A stretch of 58,302 bases of DNA from assembly GCF_000330505.1 (NCBI RefSeq), contig NW_004443763.1, forward strand, positions 22,435 through 80,736, given 5' to 3'. This document shows, piece by piece, positions 53,201-58,302 of this stretch. The translations under genes were made by a program, and so were the position numbers. The notes beneath the pieces are model-generated. The model saw nothing but the letters and a program-made list of their open reading frames with translations. It searched no databases and was not told the DNA's origin. This DNA is from Entamoeba invadens IP1. Lineage: Eukaryota; Evosea; Mastigamoebida; Endamoebidae. The stretch's first letter is position 1; the number at the start of each line of letters is the position of its first letter.

Positions 53201-55833
53201 GTTTCGTCACATTTTTCACAACCTTGATATTTATTTAAGCATTTGTTACATTGACCATTATCAACAAAATATCCAAGAGCACATTCTTGACATTGAGTTT
53301 TATTACACGAGTTGCAATTGGAATAAACTTCTGAACACAATTGGCACTTCGAATTTATATCAAAAGCATTTGGTGAACATTTGGTACATTTTTCAGTTGT
53401 ACATTCCATGCAATTTGGAAACGACTCTTCACAATTTACACACATTCCATCTTTTAAATAATAATTTCCATTGCATCCCAAACAAGATGTTGGGTTACAC
53501 GAACCACAGTTTGAATCATATTTAGTACATGAATTACAAGTGCTCATACCCTCAAGATAAAACCCAACTTCACAATTTCCACAATGATCTTCTACACACA
53601 CCGAGCAATGGGAAAATACGTTCTTACAAAGTTCACAAGTACCACCAATAAGAGAATAGTCACTTGTACAATGAGAGCATCCGTTTTCATCACAATCTGT
53701 ACATCCTTCTGAACAAGATACACACTGTCCACCAGAGAAATAAAAACCTCTTTTGCATCTGTTACAAACAAATTGGTCACACAACTCACATCCATTCTGA
53801 CATTCCATGCAATTTCCGTTATCAACAAAAAAGCCATCTGAACAAGTCAGACATTGTGTAAAGTTACAATTCACGCAGTTTGTATGTTTTGTATCACAAC
53901 TGTTACATTGCCCTTCATTTACAAAATATCCTCCAACACAATCACTACAATGAGTGTTGTTACACAATGCACAATTGGTGTATTTTGTTGAACATTCTGT
54001 ACAAACGGTATTCTCAAGGAAATAACCGTTATTGCATAAGGTACAATGAGTTGGGTCACAAGTTGAACATAATGGAAAATCTTCAAAACAATTGACACAT
54101 TTCCCATTTTTAAAAAATGAATACTCGTTACATTCAATACACTCAATTTCATTACACAAATTACAATTTGGATAAATATTGGAACACCTTTTACAAGTGC
54201 CATCTTGATCCAAATGATAACCTTCTTGACACGTCTTACATTGTCCGTTATCACACAAATTACAATTTGGGGAATAAATTTTGCAATCAAGACAAGTTCC
54301 ATCATTCAAATAAAAATTCTTTTCACATTCCTTGCATGAATTTTTTATACAATTCTTACACCCTACAGAACATTCAATACATTTTCCTTTCTCATAGTAA
54401 AAACCTTGATCACATTCGATACACATATTTTCTGAACATTTTTTACAATTTTCTTGACATGTTGTGCATTTTCCAGCTTCAAGACGAAAACCATCATTAC
54501 ATTCAAAACATTTTGTTTTATCACAGAACCCACAATTGGAATCATGTGTTGTGCAACTGGTACATTCAACAAAATCCATAAACATACCATTTGGACACGA
54601 CCTAACATAGTCACAACCGAGATTTAAAACGAAGTAACATCCATTGACTTCAACACAGTTGTCACCGGAACATGGGACAGTTTTGCATGGGTTTTGAATG
54701 TAAAAGACTTGATTTCCTTGTTTTACAAATGAGTTGTTTTTTGTGTGAAATTCCTTTTTAACACAAAAAAGTTCGTTTTCTATTAATGCTTCAGTTGTAT
54801 ATTCAATGGAATCTATTGACGCACCCATTTCAAAATACACATTCCCTTTTATAAATATTAATTTGTCGATTTTAACATAAACATTAAATACCAAATCAAC
54901 TGGTGTGATAGTCAAAATCTTAAAATGCAGTGAATCTAAAGTTGAGTGAAGTACAAGCTCTTGGCGTTCGCTATAATTGATTGTTGCCCAACCCACTTGT
55001 TTAAACAGATAAAAATCGAAGTCAACAAGATTTAAGTCGAAGAATGTGCTATTGTGTTTACAATCTGGATAATCAAATTCATCAAAAGGTTTTAAAGAAT
55101 CGGGTTCGCAATGACAATTATACGACGGACCATATGATGTTCCTGTTTTAGAAACAAGTTTCATTCTTGAAAAGTTTCCACTTGTGCAGACTGACTTAAT
55201 TTCATGTGTAGAGTCAGATGTATATAAATTAACATGTTCATTCATAAGGATTCCAGAAAGAATATACATTGAAGGAGAAGTATCAACTGCTCGATTAAAA
55301 GATGATAAATTTATTGATACTGTTTGTTGCACTTCTCCATCGATATAAACGAGTGGAATGTTATTTTGGTCTTGATCTCTTGAAATTGTTATAATCCACT
55401 GTTCATCTATTTTTGAATGTAATACAACTCCTTTGTTTTTAACAATAACTTCAGTTCTTAATGTTTGTGTTTGTCTGCACCCAGTGCTTCCATCAAAACA
55501 CCCAAAAGTGATGACAAGTCCATCTGGTCGATCGTCTTCATAAATAGTCATTTTCTCTTGTTGGGGTCGAGTCATAAAGAACAAGTGTTTCATGTTAATG
55601 ATTCCTGAAAATTTCCAGTCTCGACTTACTGATGAACCGTATAGAAGGCCAGTATCATTGTAGCCCTTTTCTTGGTTTGTACAACAATTAGAATTGAAAG
55701 TAAAAGTGTCCCTAGGATAATATACCATAGTCCATTCGTCTGATGTTTCGGATAAAACTGGATCAATTACATTGTTTAATTCTCCCCAACCAAAGATTTT
55801 GGTTGCAAATAAACATAAGAGTATTAATTGCAT
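47269..55833 (-). CDS. Giant CXXC-repeat transmembrane kinase, 2854 aa
   Basis: A single uninterrupted 8.6-kb frame from ATG 55833. It starts with a signal peptide (MQLILLCLFATKIFG) and a non-repetitive domain of about 390 residues with several cysteines. Almost 2000 residues of short cysteine repeats follow (about 405-2395, typically CxxC then GYFxxxGxC then xxC, furin/VSP-like), with dozens of units. A membrane helix (about 2402-2430: VVLPIVFVVIFIVLVVVTLA) leads into a beta-sandwich-like region and a complete TKL-like kinase (about 2590-2850) with GEGGFGIVYKG, VAIK, HRDVKPDN, DFG and APE. Unlike the kinase at 29980-33249 this is an RD kinase with every invariant residue. By family knowledge it is a plasma-membrane receptor; the ligand is unknown. 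The size is at the upper end for this family. Confidence 0.95.
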   Translation of the reverse strand: MQLILLCLFATKIFGWGELNNVIDPVLSETSDEWTMVYYPRDTFTFNSNCCTNQEKGYNDTGLLYGSSVSRDWKFSGIINMKHLFFMTRPQQEKMTIYEDDRPDGLVITFGCFDGSTGCRQTQTLRTEVIVKNKGVVLHSKIDEQWIITISRDQDQNNIPLVYIDGEVQQTVSINLSSFNRAVDTSPSMYILSGILMNEHVNLYTSDSTHEIKSVCTSGNFSRMKLVSKTGTSYGPSYNCHCEPDSLKPFDEFDYPDCKHNSTFFDLNLVDFDFYLFKQVGWATINYSERQELVLHSTLDSLHFKILTITPVDLVFNVYVKIDKLIFIKGNVYFEMGASIDSIEYTTEALIENELFCVKKEFHTKNNSFVKQGNQVFYIQNPCKTVPCSGDNCVEVNGCYFVLNLGCDYVRSCPNGMFMDFVECTSCTTHDSNCGFCDKTKCFECNDGFRLEAGKCTTCQENCKKCSENMCIECDQGFYYEKGKCIECSVGCKNCIKNSCKECEKNFYLNDGTCLDCKIYSPNCNLCDNGQCKTCQEGYHLDQDGTCKRCSNIYPNCNLCNEIECIECNEYSFFKNGKCVNCFEDFPLCSTCDPTHCTLCNNGYFLENTVCTECSTKYTNCALCNNTHCSDCVGGYFVNEGQCNSCDTKHTNCVNCNFTQCLTCSDGFFVDNGNCMECQNGCELCDQFVCNRCKRGFYFSGGQCVSCSEGCTDCDENGCSHCTSDYSLIGGTCELCKNVFSHCSVCVEDHCGNCEVGFYLEGMSTCNSCTKYDSNCGSCNPTSCLGCNGNYYLKDGMCVNCEESFPNCMECTTEKCTKCSPNAFDINSKCQLCSEVYSNCNSCNKTQCQECALGYFVDNGQCNKCLNKYQGCEKCDETKCSLCKNMYYLNGNGCVKCNETFHNCITCTSLQCNACLNGFFVDQTVCKECKSKYTNCILCDGSSCLECENGFYLESNVCKPCNSKFDSCISCDVSKCSVCDKNSFIENGICKLCSSKFASCERCNATTCYSCQNGFYLDNGLCSTCETKHPNCEVCDETDCYKCKTGLFLRDGKCLSCGDIYDNCSKCDETRCLECMDHFYLSNYKCNGCESNCDVCHSESTCSKCFDGYYYKEDDKTCSLCNMKGYYKDGKSCKKCSATCTDCLSQTKCVSCVEGYYLVNTTSEKMTEAFGRCTDCSTRGCTTCNSTLCITCESNKYIDESGLCSVCKPDNDKCISCFIDENRNKKCEKCKPGFWIEDFECVTCETCGSNGCSNKTNGLCFNCLSPNEVLIEGICQIDENCISIEPKTSACVACESDYVLIGKRCVKTQQNTTEELINFKGNYFTKEEFHCKEVSDSNCVLCLDEYYLKDLQCLKCDEILTNCIKCGLLNYSNYKEVYCDVCSIGYFPEAVCKICSEISGCDQCVNYLENDISSRKCTKCLDGYKLSNYTCKEISHCVSGIGESCVKCERNFLVSSGECAPCGDVVEGCVESLSNQCTKCDDLHYLNSDFMCAKCDISNCKKCDAIGCVECLTNYTQSADYSACIPCDDIPNCQNCDNKIPMKCILCSQNAYFKTPKTCEKCTSIPKCVLCTLYGECRQCIYGHYLDNDECHKCNEIDGCLECTATKKSCTKCNETFFLENGKCVKCKDSFANSVLCDQLQLLTCEKGYFIKKNRCVGCNSIFGCVECDNGISCTKCQDGLNLFNNSGINECSLNCGISHCTKCSSSSLCNKCDVPYVPDGGRCVYCWDKHPHCAECDSQSGQCTLCELGQYNLVDGKCVENEIKNAILTKSALNCLEDEIENVEGTSCVKIKIYEYKKSPTEAANCSSAIYSCYQCNFTALGDNKRLECLLCKTGYGFESLEHKKCVKTTNLVDSNGYIIHCKEGCSTCANSTNCLYSNTFAFTTRFNNEYLYNNHEFCQKYSVGFGCVECLNSINQKGICDVNERSKYCSFTLEKNDTFECFDYNEILKPQKLLFNTYNTMFLNDIISPMPKSEETDCDVYTMGRCVSCKPSYYLTQDSPPKCQPCSPNCEKCDSTGKCLTCYNGYSMENEECIEIEHCAKKTVGGCSLCLSGYYLKDGKCHPLSESNCTSYTITNTTELICTRCKEEYVLLDTKCVEKSEEFCSEVDSYTSQCIVCNTEYTLNEYKRCVAIDKNECIHSSRYNCLQCKNSISLVKDENGDEQCSISESSRYCLENGETGCTKCYEGYFVDGKKCSLCDQKCKQCSTSATSCISCKFGYYNDSNGYCVPVGELAKKCKTFLPSGEKCAVCKDGFVVKNADCIKCADKCMTCANSSSQCVQCNTNGGYYEDVEFSTADEKVCSASTTLTNCITQSEVGCLLCQNGYYTNEYNKCTKCGDMCELCGRANVCQKCVDNYVLQVNTEQCILWSNIENCASYNSSTRKCSKCSGSHTVSENGDECIPVTNIVAVVLPIVFVVIFIVLVVVTLALIGFYIRNKKLENKRKELVNETLISDAKSHNITFFRLGDEDSSVISSTSKLYYESEIPVKKPTSLVFLIGNEKKRKLKFQFTTRDYEGKYEVDVKPLLVTIKKGRAVEFTVSVTPRCTCVADFDVILTVLDMRKGESTEIKIPCSFESEASTALDPDELHKENKLGEGGFGIVYKGTFRTNVVAIKEMKQMSEDSMEEFEKEVAMLDKFRSEYVVHFYGAVFIPNKVCMVTEFAKFGSFLDLIKKRRNDPIDFKMRVKITLDSAKGLEYLHNNGILHRDVKPDNTLVVSLNKEDAVNGKLTDFGASRNINSLLSNMTFTKGIGTPVYMAPEVMNQEKYTFPADVYSFAIGMLEGISWKDPYPIEKYKFPWSISQCVTEGKRPEIFIDNEEIKNLIEQSWKQNPVDRLDIKEIVQELQKIHDSLN

Positions 55834-55858
55834 TGTGTAAATATTGAGTTTTGAAAAT

Positions 55859-55868
55859 GATTAAATAC
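55859..55868 (-). promoter_or_regulatory. TATA-like element of the giant kinase gene
   Basis: On the minus strand GTATTTAATC, 26-35 bases before the ATG at 55833. It is one mismatch from the core Entamoeba consensus and at the expected distance. Confidence 0.5.
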
Positions 55869-58302
55869 ATGTTTATATTTTCAATTGTCATTTTTAAACA
55901 TTTCAATTACCTTTGGTTGAATACATTTCTGTCTACTTTATTACGAAACAATTTGATAGAAAGGAAAATGCAAATATTAATCCAAAAAAACCCAAAACAC
56001 CACTCTATCATACCAGTGGTTTTGTAAATTTAAATAAAAATGTTTTATGTTTGATATAAATATTGTTCGACTTAATTCTTTAATTAATCTATTGCAACAT
56101 TTAGAAAATATTTGTTTCAATAACCCCTAAAATTCTTTGTTTTTATATGTGGTTGAGTGTGTTAAAATGCCACTTAACTGTCACCACGTTTCACTCAACC
56201 TCAAAGTAATTTTTGATTATTATTTTTTTTTATAAATAATAATTTGTTTCTTAAGGCGTTCAAGGTAATTTTGATAATCATCATCGAGTGTGAAAATCAC
56301 TATGAAAATAAAAAACACAGTGAATTTTAAACTCTATTTATATGGTGATGATTTTAAAAAATAACATAGAAAAAAATTAATTTTACTATACATTATGATG
56401 ATTTTTAATAATAACCATATTTTTTACTAATTAAAAAAACAAACATATTTTTATTTATAAAATTAATTATATATAGTATATATAATCTAAATATATTAAT
56501 TATTTTGGAAATCGAAAGATTATTTCTTATTTTAAAAAAATAAAAATAATTATTTTTACAAATATATGTTAAACCGCAATTGAGTTATGTGGACGGGGAA
56601 TTTGTATTGATTAATAACAAAGCGTTTATATTGCGGAGACTTTGGATACATCTCCGTAGCTAGTTAGTTACAACTAACACAACAATGAAAGTCCTGCGCT
56701 ATTTTTTATTAATTTTTTTTGTTAAGAAAAAAAAAACGTGAAAAAATTTGAAATGGTATATTCAAGCGTAAATAATCTATAATACAAAATCATCATCTAT
56801 AGTCAGCGAAAAAACCACTTGTGGAATAAAACCACTTGTATTTCTTTAGTGTTTTTAATGGTAAAATGTTATTCTTATACATTTTTTTGTTTTTTGGAAA
56901 AAAATAAAAAAGAAAAAAGCACACCAAAATTCAGAATTGCCATTGCTATTGCAAAATGAAACAACCAATAAAACGAAAATTATTTTCTAAATTAAAAAAT
57001 ATTGAAAAGTAATTAAAGTGTTTTATTAATTAAATTATAAAACAATGACAAAAAGAATATCAACAATTAAAATAAATTATAATAATTACCTTGGTTTACA
57101 CAAAAGTGTTGTGGATTGTAATAATAAAAAATATACCGACGGCTGAGGAGACACCTCACAAATACTTGATATAATTAAACAGAATTCTAATTGTTTATAC
57201 AATTTTATTGTTGTCTAACTTGTTGTTCTGTTGGTTATTTAAAACTGAATTATAAACAAATGAAACCAAACTTACATGTTAAAACATACTATGATACGAA
57301 CATCGATCAATCTACAAACACTTAACAACAACACCAATTGTCCCACAATAATTTATAGATTAATAGTTCTTTAATGATTATTTTACTATGTATTATTGGT
57401 TTTATATGTAAGAATTACTAAAAACTATATTATTATTATTGTTGTTTGTCTCTCAACCCTAACTATATTCACATGAAAAAATGCTATTTATTACTATTTA
57501 TTAACTATTATAAACATTTTATTATAGTAATTTATAGAATAAATTTAACTATAATATCAGATCTTTTATTATTGTTTATTGGTTGTGTTTTATCATCATT
57601 TTTAAATGTTTTTTGCTTCTTTTTTATCCTAATTACCCGATATTTAACTATTAATTTATCTGTTAATATCAATATAATTATTAACTGTTTTTTGATTTAT
57701 AAAATTATTAATTCAAGGCAAATTAAAACTATTGCTACAATTTACATAATAATATTATTAATTATTTTAACCAATTAGAGTATAAAAGAATATCATTTTT
57801 AAAATACATTTTTGGCAGAACTATCAACCCGGCAATAAAAACCACTTGTGAACATTTTACGTGGTATTCTAATGATAAATCTTTACCAGTTTTTAATGTT
57901 TGCATTTATTATTCAATTTAACCACACGCTCGGCAAATAAAACCACTAGGAAACATCTTCCATATTGTGTATTAGATGTTTCTTTCCACTAATATTCAAA
58001 ATGTCGAGTTTTAAAACTTTGTTTTTGTGTCTCTTTTTTGGCATACACGTATAATTGCAACCATTAATTTGATATTTTGTTTTGATTTTTTACCAAAAAG
58101 TTTTGTAAGGAGTCAAACAAACAATATTTTTGTATAAAGAATAGCGACAACTAAAACCATTTGAAAATATTTATTTTAGACACAACATGAAAACTTGACA
58201 CTATTTATGATGTTTGACTAAAAATAGCAAATTATAGAAAAAAATGTCAAAAACAATGGGGGCAAACCGAAATTCACAAAACCACTTTGTGATTATTAAT
58301 TT
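55869..58302. other. AT-rich region with repeated AAAACCACTTGTG motifs
   Basis: No convincing gene; a hydrophobic 101-codon frame at 57473-57778 is probably chance. Three structures stand out. A 9-bp-stem hairpin GGTTGAGTG/CACTCAACC lies at about 56150-56203. A G+C-richer patch at about 56575-56700 holds the hairpins cggaga/tctccg and gttagt/actaac. The motif AAAACCACTTGTG or variants occurs at 56811, 56828, 57838, 57939, 58153 and 58278, and inverted at 56015-56023. Most copies are preceded by CGGCAA-like sequence. Confidence 0.5.

Noticed and set aside
47429..54614. Many 60-150-codon ORFs within the giant kinase gene on both strands
   Set aside because: Shadow frames caused by the repetitive TGT/TGC-rich coding strand; their cysteine, histidine or isoleucine bias mirrors the true frame.
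57473..57778. 101-codon ATG ORF for a very hydrophobic protein
   Set aside because: Composition is explained by T-rich codons, there is no family likeness or promoter, and the surrounding DNA is equally biased.
1..58302. CRISPR arrays, bacterial operons, riboswitches and bacterial terminators
   Set aside because: None seen; gene structure, promoters and families are eukaryotic.

Overview
The window is eukaryotic nuclear DNA, extremely A+T-rich, almost intron-free and with short intergenic promoters. Several family-level signs point to an Entamoeba, most likely E. invadens or a close relative. There are two transmembrane kinases with CXXC-rich ectodomains, a membrane-anchored papain-like cysteine protease, a short 2[4Fe-4S] ferredoxin, TLDc proteins and GTATTTAAAG-type upstream elements. 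There is also a mix of Mutator, hAT and Tc1/mariner-like DNA transposons. The species assignment is inference.

Left half (1 to about 29,400). This is mainly a graveyard of transposons and dead genes. A 253-bp TA-flanked MITE lies at 478-730. A Tc1/mariner-like non-autonomous element (7484-11712) carries a complete but mutated hAT element inside its left inverted repeat (7515-10756). It sits in a duplicate of the 5' flank of a thioredoxin gene. Downstream are the N-terminal (11825-13860) and C-terminal (18230-19640) remains of a VPS13-family gene. A 2.56-kb Mutator-like element (15305-17868) with a perfect 9-bp target duplication lies between them. Then follow an unidentified structured GC island (20312-20752), a second MITE (20769-21004), a frameshifted thioredoxin gene, an intact ferredoxin gene (22599-22775), a decayed CXXC membrane protein, a U3 snoRNA gene (27443-27637), a small basic ORF and a second, inactivated thioredoxin copy.

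Right half (about 29,980 to 58,302). This contains the intact genes: a transmembrane kinase (29980-33249, -), two TLDc-domain genes (36824-37819 and 38280-39959, +), a LacA/Maa-type acetyltransferase (41024-41593, -), an unassigned 206-aa protein (42786-43406, -), a membrane-anchored cysteine protease (45049-46512, +) and a 2854-aa CXXC-repeat transmembrane kinase (47269-55833, -). Between the first kinase and the TLDc genes lies a 1.12-kb TA-flanked element (34963-36083) whose interior is a decayed HSP70 fragment. It is a candidate gene-capturing (Pack-type) mariner-like element. A second copy of the 253-bp MITE follows at 36284-36535.

The functional genes suggest cell-surface sensing (two receptor kinases), secreted or surface proteolysis and anaerobic electron transfer (ferredoxin). 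No operon-like linkage is expected or seen. The most unusual material is in the mobile elements: the HSP70-carrying element with a foldback at its capture junction, the Mutator transposase broken only at poly-A runs, and the structured GC islands that match no family I can name.
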